This document shows positions 1 to 7,188 of a stretch of 9,051 bases of DNA, in pieces. The DNA comes from an uncultured Bacillota bacterium (GTDB lineage Bacteria; Bacillota_I; Bacilli_A; RFN20; CAG-449). Position 1 is the stretch's first letter. Every line of letters starts with the position of its first letter. The notes under the pieces were generated by a model. That model did no database searches. It had not been told where the DNA came from and saw only the letters and a list, made by a program, of their open reading frames with translations. The stretch lies in NCBI GenBank assembly GCA_905204225.1, contig CAJKZK010000073.1, positions 1 to 9,051 on the forward strand, read 5' to 3'. Made by a program: the position numbers and the translations under genes.

Positions 1-28
1 GGAGTTCAGACGTGTGCTCTTCCGATCT
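1..28. other. Illumina TruSeq adapter remnant (synthetic sequence)
   Basis: The first 28 bases equal the reverse complement of the standard TruSeq read adapter; the stretch ends in GCTCTTCCGATCT, the known ligation end. It is GC-balanced, unlike the AT-rich DNA that follows at once. It is therefore untrimmed library adapter, not genome, and base 1 marks a contig or read edge. It also does harm: in the minus-strand frame of dnaB, bases 29-27 read TAG, so the adapter gives the truncated gene a false stop codon. Confidence 0.98.
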
Positions 29-200
29 AATAATCATTATATTTAACTTCTCCCCACAATGTAAAATATAACGCTAAAGCAGAATGAGAAATAATTGGTT
101 GATATAATATAGTTAATATATCTCGATCATAACTAGCAAGCATTGAACCAAGTCTTACTTCGTAATAATCTTCTTTTGATAAAAAATTTAACGACTTCAT
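29..200 (-). CDS. dnaB: Replication initiation and membrane attachment protein DnaB, N-terminal fragment
   Basis: Only the first 57 codons are present; the gene is cut by the contig edge and adapter at 28/29. The start ATG (200-198) has a good ribosome binding site, AAAGAGG at 214-208, seven bases upstream. The fragment begins MKSLNFLSKEDYYEVRLG and contains DILTILYQPIISHSALALY followed by FTLW. This resembles the N-terminal winged-helix domain of the Firmicutes DnaB/DnaD primosome family (Bacillus DnaB has a similar LYQPLIG...LY segment). DnaB of this type works with DnaD and DnaI to load the replicative helicase at the origin or at restarted forks; it is unrelated to E. coli DnaB helicase. 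The open frame appears to end at TAG 29-27, but two of those bases are adapter, so this is truncation and not a natural small protein. Recognition rests on a short segment. Confidence 0.8.
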
Positions 201-240
201 TTTAAAACCTCTTTAATAATATAGCAAAAAAAATGTATAA

Positions 241-269
241 ATTATAGTATTTTAAAGTATTTTAAATCT
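241..269 (-). promoter_or_regulatory. Probable dnaB promoter
   Basis: Read on the minus strand, a perfect -10 hexamer TATAAT lies at 246-241, giving a leader of about 34 bases before the dnaB ATG. The -35 region (about 264-269, AGATTT) is a poor match, so the call depends on the -10 box and its position. Confidence 0.4.
246..265. repeat. Tandem 10-bp direct repeat (AGTATTTTAA x2)
   Basis: AGTATTTTAA occurs at 246-255 and again, exactly adjacent, at 256-265. The period is one helical turn, and the repeat fills the spacer of the putative dnaB promoter. It may be a protein-binding array or only low-complexity AT-rich DNA. Confidence 0.6.
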
Positions 270-283
270 TTAAGCTTTAATTG

Positions 284-312
284 TTTAAAATCAAAAAATT
301 ACATGGTATATT
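284..312 (+). promoter_or_regulatory. Probable pyk promoter (extended -10)
   Basis: TGGTATATT at 304-312 is an extended -10 element (TG, one base, TATATT). The -35 position 17 bases upstream (284-289, TTTAAA) is weak, as is usual with extended -10 promoters. Transcription would start near 319, giving a leader of about 40 bases. A 6-bp inverted repeat (ATTGAT 326-331, ATCAAT 337-342) lies in that leader just before the ribosome binding site. Confidence 0.45.
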
Positions 313-358
313 TTAGTTGTTAAAAATTGATTTAATATCAATAAGGAGTTGAAAAACT

Positions 359-1825
359 ATGATGAATATTAGTAAAAATACTAAAATTGTATGTACAATT
401 GGTCCAGCTTCAGACACTTATGAAACTTGTAAAGAATTATATAAAGCTGGAATGAATGTTATGAGATGTAATTTTTCACATGGCACTCACGAAGAACATC
501 AAAAAAAGCTAAAAATAGCTGAAAAGCTAGAAAAAGATGATGGAATAATTATTCCTGTAATGCTTGATACTAAAGGTCCTGAAATTAGAACTGGTGACTT
601 TGAAGGTGGCTCTGCATCCATTAAAACAGATGATATTGTTAGAATATCTATGAAAGAAATGGTAGGTACAAAAGAAAAATTTTCTGTTACTTATACAGGT
701 CTTTACGATGATGTTAATATCAATGATAGAATTAAATTAGATGATGGAAATTTAACTTTATTAGTTATTGAAAAAGACGAAAAAAATAAAGAAATAGTTA
801 CAAGAGCATTAAACCATCAAGTTATTAAAAATAAAAGAGGGGTAAATTGTCCTGATACTGAAATCAAAATGGAATATATTTCTAAAAAAGATTATGATGA
901 TTTAGTTTGGGGTTGTACTCAAAGATTTAGTTTTATAGCAGCTTCATTTGTAAGAGATAAAAATGATGTTAAAGCAATTAAAAAGATTTTAGTCGATAAT
1001 AATCGTCCAGATATTAAAATTATTTCTAAAATAGAAAATCCTTTAGCTGTAAAAAATATTGATTCTATTATTGATATTTCAGATGGCATTATGGTTGCAC
1101 GTGGTGATTTAGGTGTTGAAATACCAGCTGAAGAAGTACCTATTGTTCAAAAAGAATTAATTAGAAAATGTATTTTAGCAGGTAAACCTGTTATTACTGC
1201 TACTCAAATGCTTGATTCAATGAAAACTAATCCAAATCCAACTAGAGCTGAAGTTTCTGATGTTGCTAATGCAGTATTAGAAATGACTGATTGTGTTATG
1301 TTATCTGCCGAATCAGCAAGTGGTGAATATCCAGTAATTACTGCTGGCACTCAAGCAAAAATAGCTAAAAGAATGGAAGAATATATTGATTTTTCTAAAC
1401 AAGCAACCGATTCATTTAGAGCATTTATGTCAAATCCAAATAAAACAGTAAATTCTGCTATGGCTAATACCGTTATGCAAACAGCTGTTTTAACTGACAC
1501 TAAATTAATTGTTTGTTTCTCTTCTTCTCCAGAAAGTGCGAAATTAATTTCTAAAGCAAGACCAAATTGCCCAATTTTATTTATAACAGACAATAGACTT
1601 GAAGCATTTGCAAGTTGTTTAAATTATGGTATTTATCCTGTTATATTACCAAGACTTCCACAATTTATTGAAGAAATGGAAGTTATAGCTTTATTACAAG
1701 CAAGAAAATTAGGGTTTGAACCAGGCAATAAAATCATTATTACTGGTGGTGTTCCTACTGGAGCTTCTAACACTAATTTTATGAAAATTATTTCTGTAAT
1801 TAAACCAAGAGAATTAGAAATATAG
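359..1825 (+). CDS. pyk: Pyruvate kinase
   Basis: Transfers phosphate from phosphoenolpyruvate to ADP, giving pyruvate and ATP in the last step of glycolysis in the cytosol. The 488-residue protein has the normal core length and lacks the extra C-terminal PEP-utilising-like domain found in Bacillus Pyk. Visible motifs: TIGPAS (13-18), the MRCNFSHG cation/ATP loop (35-42), LDTKGPEIRTG (69-79), catalytic Lys224 and metal ligand Glu226 in IISKIENP, metal ligand Asp250 in ARGDLGVE, and TATQML with Thr282. The C-terminal allosteric domain ends in GGVPTGASNTNFMKI (463-477). The usual DG-x-D-x-x-MLSGET segment reads EMTDCVMLSAES (308-319), a mild departure. Start: ATG 359 has AAGGAG (343-348) ten bases upstream; the next codon is also ATG (362) but fits the site less well. 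The stop TAG overlaps the AGGA that serves the next gene, so the two are probably cotranscribed. Confidence 0.97.
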   Translation: MMNISKNTKIVCTIGPASDTYETCKELYKAGMNVMRCNFSHGTHEEHQKKLKIAEKLEKDDGIIIPVMLDTKGPEIRTGDFEGGSASIKTDDIVRISMKEMVGTKEKFSVTYTGLYDDVNINDRIKLDDGNLTLLVIEKDEKNKEIVTRALNHQVIKNKRGVNCPDTEIKMEYISKKDYDDLVWGCTQRFSFIAASFVRDKNDVKAIKKILVDNNRPDIKIISKIENPLAVKNIDSIIDISDGIMVARGDLGVEIPAEEVPIVQKELIRKCILAGKPVITATQMLDSMKTNPNPTRAEVSDVANAVLEMTDCVMLSAESASGEYPVITAGTQAKIAKRMEEYIDFSKQATDSFRAFMSNPNKTVNSAMANTVMQTAVLTDTKLIVCFSSSPESAKLISKARPNCPILFITDNRLEAFASCLNYGIYPVILPRLPQFIEEMEVIALLQARKLGFEPGNKIIITGGVPTGASNTNFMKIISVIKPRELEI

Positions 1826-1834
1826 GATTATATT

Positions 1835-2701
1835 ATGAATAAAGAATATGTTATATCTATTGACTTAGGTGGAACCAATGTTAGAGTTGGTATCATTGAT
1901 AATGATTGTGAAATTATAAAAGTTAACCGTGAATTTACAATAAAAAATAATAAAGAAGCTTTAGCTAATCAAATTTGTCGTATGATAAGTGAACTTCCTT
2001 ATAAAGATTATAATGTTAAAAAAGTCGGTATTTCTGCTTGTGGATTTGTTCATCAATCATATATTAAATATATGAAAAATTTAAATATTTCGGATTTTGA
2101 TTTAAAAAGCATTATTGAAAGCAATTTTCCAGATTTGAATGTAACAATTAAAAATGATGCTGCTTGCACTGCTCTATCTGAAGCAATCAATGGTTCATCA
2201 AAGGATTACGAAAATTCATTTTTTATCACCATTTCTTCAGGTATAGGTGGAGCTTTAATTAATCAAAAAAAATTAGTTAATTTACATTTTGAAATTGGTC
2301 ATATGTTTGTTGAATATAAACATAATACATATGAAGTTGAACAATTATTATCTGGTAATGGTCTAGTAAAACTTTGTCTTGAAAATAATTTAAATGTTGC
2401 AAATGCTGGTGAATTCTTCACTTTAGTACGTGGTAATAGTCCTTTAGCATTAGATATATTAGAAATTTGGAAAAGAAAAGTTGCAATTTTAATTGCTAAT
2501 TTACAAATGTTATTTGATGTTGATATATTTGTTTTATCAGGTGGAGTAATGAAATCAAGTGATTTATTTATTGATGATCTACCTCAATTAGCAAATGATA
2601 TGATTTTAAAATTCCCATTAAAACCAATAAAAATAGTTCTTGCAAAATTTGATCAAGATGCTGGATTAATGGGTGGAGCATGTGTTGCTTTTAATAATTA
2701 A
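1835..2701 (+). CDS. ROK-family sugar kinase (glucokinase-like), zinc motif absent
   Basis: Probably phosphorylates a hexose with ATP. The 288-residue protein has the ROK/actin-like ATPase fold signs: N-terminal phosphate loop IDLGGTNVRVG (9-19), catalytic Asp108 in IKNDAA, ISSGIGGALI (133-142), the sugar-binding E-x-G-H at 153-156, Glu169 before LLSGNGL, the adenosine motif FVLSGGVMKSSD (232-243) and GLMGGA (277-282). ROK kinases normally carry a CxCGxxGCxE zinc site after the E-x-G-H histidine; here that stretch (157-169) has no cysteine, although the closing glutamate seems retained. Start: ATG 1835 is preceded by AGGA (1824-1827) that overlaps the pyk stop, seven bases away. Nine bases separate it from pyk, so it should share pyk's transcript, which fits a role in sugar entry into glycolysis. 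The substrate (glucose, fructose, N-acetylmannosamine or other) cannot be read from sequence, so no symbol is given. Confidence 0.88.
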   Translation: MNKEYVISIDLGGTNVRVGIIDNDCEIIKVNREFTIKNNKEALANQICRMISELPYKDYNVKKVGISACGFVHQSYIKYMKNLNISDFDLKSIIESNFPDLNVTIKNDAACTALSEAINGSSKDYENSFFITISSGIGGALINQKKLVNLHFEIGHMFVEYKHNTYEVEQLLSGNGLVKLCLENNLNVANAGEFFTLVRGNSPLALDILEIWKRKVAILIANLQMLFDVDIFVLSGGVMKSSDLFIDDLPQLANDMILKFPLKPIKIVLAKFDQDAGLMGGACVAFNN

Positions 2702-2712
2702 TAAAAAAAGTG

Positions 2713-2741
2713 TTGATTTTAAAAAAAATTTGTTAAATAAT
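2713..2741 (+). promoter_or_regulatory. Promoter of the thrS T-box transcript
   Basis: TTGATT (2713-2718) and AATAAT (2736-2741) are separated by the ideal 17 bases, matching TTGACA four of six and TATAAT five of six. The expected start near 2748 falls just at the 5' edge of T-box Stem I, which supports the call. No terminator is visible after the ROK kinase (2702-2712), so read-through from pyk could also enter the leader. Confidence 0.65.
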
Positions 2742-2747
2742 ATTTCT

Positions 2748-2963
2748 AGCGTTGAAGTAGACACGTTTAAAGAAAAATATTAGAGATTATTTCATTTGGT
2801 GAAAGAAATAAACAAAACTTTAAATACCACTACGGAGCTTCCTTAGTAATAAGGCGTTTGCAGTCGTTAATGCTTCTTGAGTGCATTTGTATTTACAAAT
2901 GAATAAAGGTGGTACCGCGTTTTATTAATAATCGTCCTTATATTTTATAAGGGCGTTTTTTTA
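2748..2963 (+). promoter_or_regulatory. Threonine T-box leader of thrS
   Basis: A tRNA-sensing transcription attenuator that lets thrS be read when uncharged threonine tRNA accumulates. The T-box core AAAGGTGGTACCGCG is at 2905-2919. Stem I can be folded by hand: GAAG/CTTC (2754-2757 with 2838-2841), an internal loop, TTTAAAG/CTTTAAA (2766-2772 with 2818-2824), the conserved AGAGA at 2782-2786, then TTATTTC/GAAATAA (2787-2793 with 2805-2811) capped by a loop holding GGTG. The loop contains ACC at 2826-2828, a threonine codon, so the specifier matches the gene downstream. Stem III is a perfect 8-bp hairpin, CATTTGTA/TACAAATG (2884-2901). The antiterminator pairs AAGG (2906-2909) with CCTT (2936-2939), with TGGT exposed for an ACCA tRNA end, and competes with the terminator that follows. 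ACT and ACG follow ACC in the same frame. Confidence 0.95.
2933..2962 (+). terminator. Conditional terminator of the T-box
   Basis: CGTCCTTATA (2933-2942) pairs with TATAAGGGCG (2946-2955), ten pairs including one G-U, with a three-base loop, followed by seven T (2956-2962). The 5' arm is shared with the antiterminator, so it forms when charged threonine tRNA prevails. It ends before the thrS ribosome binding site (2967-2972). Confidence 0.92.
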
Positions 2964-2981
2964 TAGAAAGGAATTAAAAAA

Positions 2982-4892
2982 ATGAAAATTAAATTATTAG
3001 ACGGTAAAGAAATTGAATTTGAAAAAGGTCAAACAGGTTTAGATATTGCTAAAAGTATTTCTACATCTTTAGCAAAAAATGCTATTGCTTATCAATTAGA
3101 TGATAAAGTTTATGATTTAAATCGTGAAATCATGCATGATGGTAATTTTAGTATTATAAAAAAAGGTGATAAAGAATCATATAATGTTTTAAATCATTCT
3201 ACTTCTCACTTAATGGCAGAAGCAATTCATAATCTTTATCCAAATGCTAAATTTGGTTTTGGTCCTGCAATTGATGAAGGATTTTATTATGATGTAGATT
3301 TTGGTGATGATAAAGTAACTGAACAAGATTTTGCAAAAATCGAAAAAGAAATGAAAAGATTATCTGCTTCAGGTAACAAATTTGAAAGAAAAGTTATTTC
3401 AAAAGATGAAGCTAAAGAAATTTTTAAAGATAATCCTTATAAATTAGAATTAATCGATGGGATTGATGGTGAAATTTCAGTTTATTATCAAGGTAATTTT
3501 GTTGATTTATGTGCAGGTCCTCATGTTGAAAAAGTTTCTCAAATTCAACATTTTAAATTATTATCAGTTGCAGGCGCTTATTGGAGAGGTGATGTTCATA
3601 ATAAAATGTTAACCAGAATTTATGGTACATCATTCTTTACTGCAGAAGAATTAGAAAAACATCTACATATCCTAGAAGAAAGAAAGAAAAGAGATCATCG
3701 TAAATTAGGTAAGGAATTAGATTTATTTATGATAAGTGAGTATGGCCCTGGATTACCATTTTTCTTACCAAAAGGATTTGTATTAAAAAGAACTCTTGAA
3801 GATTTTTGGTTAAATTTACATCGTCAAAGAGGATATTTAACAATTTCTACTCCAATTATGTTAAATAGACAATTATGGGAAACTTCAGGTCACTGGGATC
3901 ATTATAAAGAAGATATGTTTACAATTGAAGTTGAAGATGGAACATACGCTATTAAACCAATGAACTGCCCAGGAGCAATCTTAGTTTACAAAAATGATTT
4001 ACATTCTTATAAAGATTTACCATTAAGATATTCTGAACTAGGTTTAGTTCATAGATACGAAGCTAGTGGTGCTTTAAATGGATTATTTAGAGTTAGAGGA
4101 TTCACTCAAGATGATGCTCATATATTATTAAGAGAAGACCAAGTTGGTGAAGAAGTATCTCGTATTCTTTCTTTATATGATTATGTTTATTCAATTTTTG
4201 GTCTAAATTATTCTATTGAATTATCTACAAGACCAGAATCAAATTATATAGGTAGTATTGAAGTATGGAATGAAGCTGAAGAAGCATTAAAAGAAGCTTG
4301 TTTAGCTACAGGTCATGATTTCAAAATTAACCCTGGTGATGGTGCTTTCTATGGTCCTAAACTTGATTTTAAATTAAAAGATTCTATGAATAGAATTTGG
4401 CAATGTGGTACTGTTCAATTAGATATGCAACTACCTGGTAGATTTGAATGTACATATATTGATCAAAATGGAGAAAAGAAAACTCCTGTTATGATTCATA
4501 GAGCATGTTTTGGTTCTCTTGAAAGATTTATTGGTATTATCACTGAAAACTTTGCAGGAGCATTCCCACTTTGGTTAGCACCTGTTCAATTAAAATTATT
4601 ACCAGTAGCAAAAGTTCATAATCAAAAAGCTTATGAGTTAGCAAATAAATTTGAATCATTAGGTATAAGATGTGAAGTAGATGATCGTGAAGAAAAACTT
4701 GGTTATCGTTTAAGAGATGCACAAATGCATAAAATTCCTTATACATTAGTTATTGGTGATAAAGAATGTGAAGAAAATTCTATTACATATAGAAGATATC
4801 AAACAACTGAACAAATAAATGTTTCATTAGAAGAATTTATTAAAAAAATTCAACATGAAATTGAAATTAAAGAATTACTTGTTAAAGAATAA
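2982..4892 (+). CDS. thrS: Threonine--tRNA ligase
   Basis: Charges tRNA-Thr with threonine and edits mischarged serine in the cytosol. The 636-residue length is normal. Domains in order: TGS (about 1-60); editing/SAD domain (about 65-225) with His72 and His76 in NHSTSHL and Cys177-x3-His181 in DLCAGPH; class II catalytic core (about 245-530) with motif 2 around RYEASGALNGLFRVRGF (358-374), the threonine-sensing zinc ligands Cys329 (MNCPGA), His380 (DDAH) and His506 (MIHRA), and motif 3 GSLERFIGI (511-519); anticodon-binding domain (about 530-620) with VDDREEKLGYRLRDAQ. All key residues are present, so an active enzyme with editing is expected. The start ATG has AAAGGA (2967-2972) nine bases upstream, just downstream of the T-box terminator. 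It is monocistronic between that attenuator and the hairpin at 4904-4947. Confidence 0.98.
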   Translation: MKIKLLDGKEIEFEKGQTGLDIAKSISTSLAKNAIAYQLDDKVYDLNREIMHDGNFSIIKKGDKESYNVLNHSTSHLMAEAIHNLYPNAKFGFGPAIDEGFYYDVDFGDDKVTEQDFAKIEKEMKRLSASGNKFERKVISKDEAKEIFKDNPYKLELIDGIDGEISVYYQGNFVDLCAGPHVEKVSQIQHFKLLSVAGAYWRGDVHNKMLTRIYGTSFFTAEELEKHLHILEERKKRDHRKLGKELDLFMISEYGPGLPFFLPKGFVLKRTLEDFWLNLHRQRGYLTISTPIMLNRQLWETSGHWDHYKEDMFTIEVEDGTYAIKPMNCPGAILVYKNDLHSYKDLPLRYSELGLVHRYEASGALNGLFRVRGFTQDDAHILLREDQVGEEVSRILSLYDYVYSIFGLNYSIELSTRPESNYIGSIEVWNEAEEALKEACLATGHDFKINPGDGAFYGPKLDFKLKDSMNRIWQCGTVQLDMQLPGRFECTYIDQNGEKKTPVMIHRACFGSLERFIGIITENFAGAFPLWLAPVQLKLLPVAKVHNQKAYELANKFESLGIRCEVDDREEKLGYRLRDAQMHKIPYTLVIGDKECEENSITYRRYQTTEQINVSLEEFIKKIQHEIEIKELLVKE

Positions 4893-4903
4893 TTAATATA
4901 AAT

Positions 4904-4947
4904 AAAAACGCCTAGATATTTTATTTTAGATATCTAGGTGTTTTTTT
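4904..4947. terminator. Bidirectional terminator between thrS and tex
   Basis: ACGCCTAGATAT (4908-4919) pairs with ATATCTAGGTGT (4930-4941): 12 pairs with one G-U and a ten-base loop. Seven T follow on the plus strand (4941-4947), and the A-run 4904-4908 gives five T on the minus strand. It lies between the stops of the convergent genes thrS (4892) and tex (4977), so it can serve both. Confidence 0.92.
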
Positions 4948-4976
4948 ATAAACAATTTACTTTTCTTTATATTAAA

Positions 4977-7121
4977 TTATTCAGCTTGTTTAATAGATAA
5001 GCCAATTCTCTTTTTATTTATATCAACAGATATAACTTTTACTTTAACAATTTGATTTACTGATACTACATCAAGTGGATGTTTTATATATTTATTTGAT
5101 AATTCAGAAATATGAACTAAACCATCAACATGAACTCCTATATCAACAAAGCAACCAAAATCCATAATATTTCTTACTGTTCCTTTTAAAATCATACCTT
5201 CTTTTAAATCAGAAATATCAATTACATCACTTCTTAAAATACTTTCTCCTGCATTTTCTCTTATATCTCTTCCAGGTTTTTTTAATTCTTCAATAATATC
5301 TAACAATGTTAATTCACCAACATTTAATTCTTTTGCTAATAATGAAGTATTATCAATATTATTTAATTTTCTAATGCATTCTTCATTCCCTAAGTCATCT
5401 AAAGAAATATTTAATTTTTTTAATAAATTTAATGTTATTGGATATGATTCAGGATGAACAGAAGTATTATCTAATGGATTATTACCTTGAATTCTTAAAA
5501 ATCCAGCACATTGTTCAAATGCTTTAGGACCTAATTTATTTACTTTTAATAAATCATTTCTTGATTTAAATTCGCCATAATTATCACGATATGAAACAAT
5601 ATTATTAGCAAGAGTTGGACTAATTCCAGAAACATATTCAAGTAAAGAACTTGAGGCTGAATTTAAATCAACTCCAACTGTATTAACGCAATTTTCAACT
5701 ACACCACCTAAAACTTCTTTTAAACGTTTTTGATTCATATCATGTTGATATTGCCCTACTCCAATAGATTCAGGTGTTATTTTAACTAATTCTGCTAAAG
5801 GATCTTGTAATCTTCTAGCAATAGAAACTGCAGATCTTAAATTTACATCATAATCAGGAAATTCTTTTTTTGCTAATGGTGAAGCAGAATAAATTGATGC
5901 ACCTGATTCAGAAACTATTACGTATTGACAATTATCTAATTTTAAAGTAGATAATAAATCTCTAATAAATTTTTCTGATTCTCTAGAAGCTGTTCCATTA
6001 CCTAACGCAATTAAATCTACATTATATTTTTTTATTAAACGAGATAATATTAATGATGATTTTTCAATTTCTTTTCTTGGTTCAGTAGGATAAATTACTG
6101 TTGTATCTAATACTTTTCCAGTTCTATCAATAATAGCAATTTTACAACCATGAGCATATCCAGGATCAAATCCTAAAACTACTTTATTTTTCATTGGAGC
6201 TTGTAATAATAATTGATGTAAATTTTCTTTAAAAACATTCATTGATGCTTCTTCAGCTTTAGTAGTTAAATCATTTCTGATTTCATTTTCTATTGAAGGT
6301 GAAATTAATCTATTATAACTATCTTTAATTGCTTCTAATAATATTTCTTTAAAAGGTGAATTATATTTAATTATTTTTTTACTTAAATAATCTATTATTT
6401 TTTCTTCAGGAGTAATAATATCTATTTTTAAATATTTTTGTTTTTCTCCTCTATTCATCGCTAAAATTCTATGTGGAGCAATTCTAAAAAGGGCCTCTTG
6501 ATAATCACTATACATGTCATAAACACCTTTTTCTTCTTTTTTTAATTCTTTAGAAGTAATTAATCCTTCTCTATAATCAATTTTACGGATATATGAACGA
6601 TATTCTGCTTCATCTGATATAATTTCAGCAATAATATCTTTAGCGCCTTGTAAAGCCTCTAAATAAGTATTAACACCTTTTTCATTATTAATAAATTCTT
6701 TAGTATATTCCATTAAATTTTTATCATCTAATTGTTTTAATAAATAATTAGCAAGTGGTTCAAGCCCTTTCTCTTTAGCAATGATAGCTCTTGTTTTCTT
6801 TTTAGGTTTATATGGACGATACAAGTCTTCAAGTTCAGTTAATGTTTTGACATTTTCAACTTGAGATTTTAATTCTTCAGTTAATTTTCCTTGTTCATCA
6901 ATAGAACTAATAACTGTTTCCATTCTATCATTTAAGTTTTTTAAATATTCTCTTCTATCATATAATTTTCTTAATGTTTCATCATCAAGAGAACCAGTAA
7001 TTTCTTTTCTATATCTAGCAATAAAAGGAATAGTATCTCCATTATCAAGCATTGTAGTTACTGCATCTACTTGTTCTTGTTTTAATTTAAATTCTTCAGT
7101 TAAAATTTTATTTATATTCAT
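4977..7121 (-). CDS. tex: Tex family RNA-binding transcription accessory protein
   Basis: Cytosolic nucleic-acid-binding protein related to eukaryotic Spt6, thought to act with transcribing RNA polymerase; its exact role in Bacilli is unsettled. The 714-residue length is typical. Domains: N-terminal helical Tex region (about 1-200) with IPFIARYRKEITGSLDD (31-47) and LEDLYRPYKPKKKTRA (97-112); central helical region; YqgF/RNase H-like domain (about 314-440) starting VLGFDPGYAHGCKIAIID; the family signature SIGVGQYQHDMNQKRL (452-467); helix-hairpin-helix repeats (about 490-560) with GISPTLANNIVSYRDNYGEF; C-terminal S1 RNA-binding domain (about 641-711) with GTVRNIMDFGCFVDIGVHVD and GLVHISELS. 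The start ATG (7121-7119) has GGAG (7133-7130) eight bases upstream. It follows ppa on the same strand, but the ppa terminator and a likely promoter lie between, so it is probably its own unit. Confidence 0.97.
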   Translation of the reverse strand: MNINKILTEEFKLKQEQVDAVTTMLDNGDTIPFIARYRKEITGSLDDETLRKLYDRREYLKNLNDRMETVISSIDEQGKLTEELKSQVENVKTLTELEDLYRPYKPKKKTRAIIAKEKGLEPLANYLLKQLDDKNLMEYTKEFINNEKGVNTYLEALQGAKDIIAEIISDEAEYRSYIRKIDYREGLITSKELKKEEKGVYDMYSDYQEALFRIAPHRILAMNRGEKQKYLKIDIITPEEKIIDYLSKKIIKYNSPFKEILLEAIKDSYNRLISPSIENEIRNDLTTKAEEASMNVFKENLHQLLLQAPMKNKVVLGFDPGYAHGCKIAIIDRTGKVLDTTVIYPTEPRKEIEKSSLILSRLIKKYNVDLIALGNGTASRESEKFIRDLLSTLKLDNCQYVIVSESGASIYSASPLAKKEFPDYDVNLRSAVSIARRLQDPLAELVKITPESIGVGQYQHDMNQKRLKEVLGGVVENCVNTVGVDLNSASSSLLEYVSGISPTLANNIVSYRDNYGEFKSRNDLLKVNKLGPKAFEQCAGFLRIQGNNPLDNTSVHPESYPITLNLLKKLNISLDDLGNEECIRKLNNIDNTSLLAKELNVGELTLLDIIEELKKPGRDIRENAGESILRSDVIDISDLKEGMILKGTVRNIMDFGCFVDIGVHVDGLVHISELSNKYIKHPLDVVSVNQIVKVKVISVDINKKRIGLSIKQAE

Positions 7122-7142
7122 TATGAAATCTCCATTTATTTT

Positions 7143-7172
7143 ATTATAAATTATTTTAAATAAAAAACCTAA
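7143..7172 (-). promoter_or_regulatory. Candidate tex promoter
   Basis: Read on the minus strand, a perfect TATAAT (7148-7143) lies about 22 bases before the tex start, giving a short leader that still holds the ribosome binding site. The -35 position (7172-7167, TTAGGT, spacer 18) is weak and would lie within the 3' arm of the ppa terminator. Confidence 0.4.
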
Positions 7173-7188
7173 GTTTTTTTGCTTAGGT
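7162..7188 (-). terminator. Intrinsic terminator of the pncA-ppa unit
   Basis: On the minus strand ACCTAAG pairs with CTTAGGT around an eight-base loop (C plus seven A), and T-rich sequence follows (six T within 7167-7162, then ATTT). The stem begins inside the ppa stop codon TGA (7190-7188), so termination is placed directly at the gene end. This also argues that TGA is a true stop here. Confidence 0.85.

Noticed and set aside
308..319. Pyruvate kinase departure from the MLSGET motif (protein residues 308-319 read EMTDCVMLSAES) as a sign of an inactive enzyme
   Set aside because: The coordinates given are residue numbers. All catalytic and metal residues I can place (Lys224, Glu226, Asp250, Thr282) are present, so a conservative change here does not suggest loss of activity.
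326..342. Inverted repeat ATTGAT/ATCAAT in the pyk leader as a catabolite-repression (cre) site
   Set aside because: It lacks the central CG and overall form of cre sites, and six-base AT-rich dyads are expected by chance.
201..358. CRISPR, transposon or prophage signals in the intergenic regions
   Set aside because: No spaced repeats, terminal inverted repeats, transposase or integrase pieces, tRNA genes or att-like duplications were seen here or in any other gap of the window.
1351..1593. Antisense open frame of about 80 codons within pyk
   Set aside because: It lies wholly opposite a strongly conserved pyruvate kinase coding region, has no ribosome binding site of note and its product matches nothing; it is a shadow of pyk codons.
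4540..4746. Antisense open frame of about 68 codons within thrS
   Set aside because: It is opposite the anticodon-binding domain of ThrRS, and its leucine/isoleucine-rich product is what AT-rich antisense sequence gives by chance.
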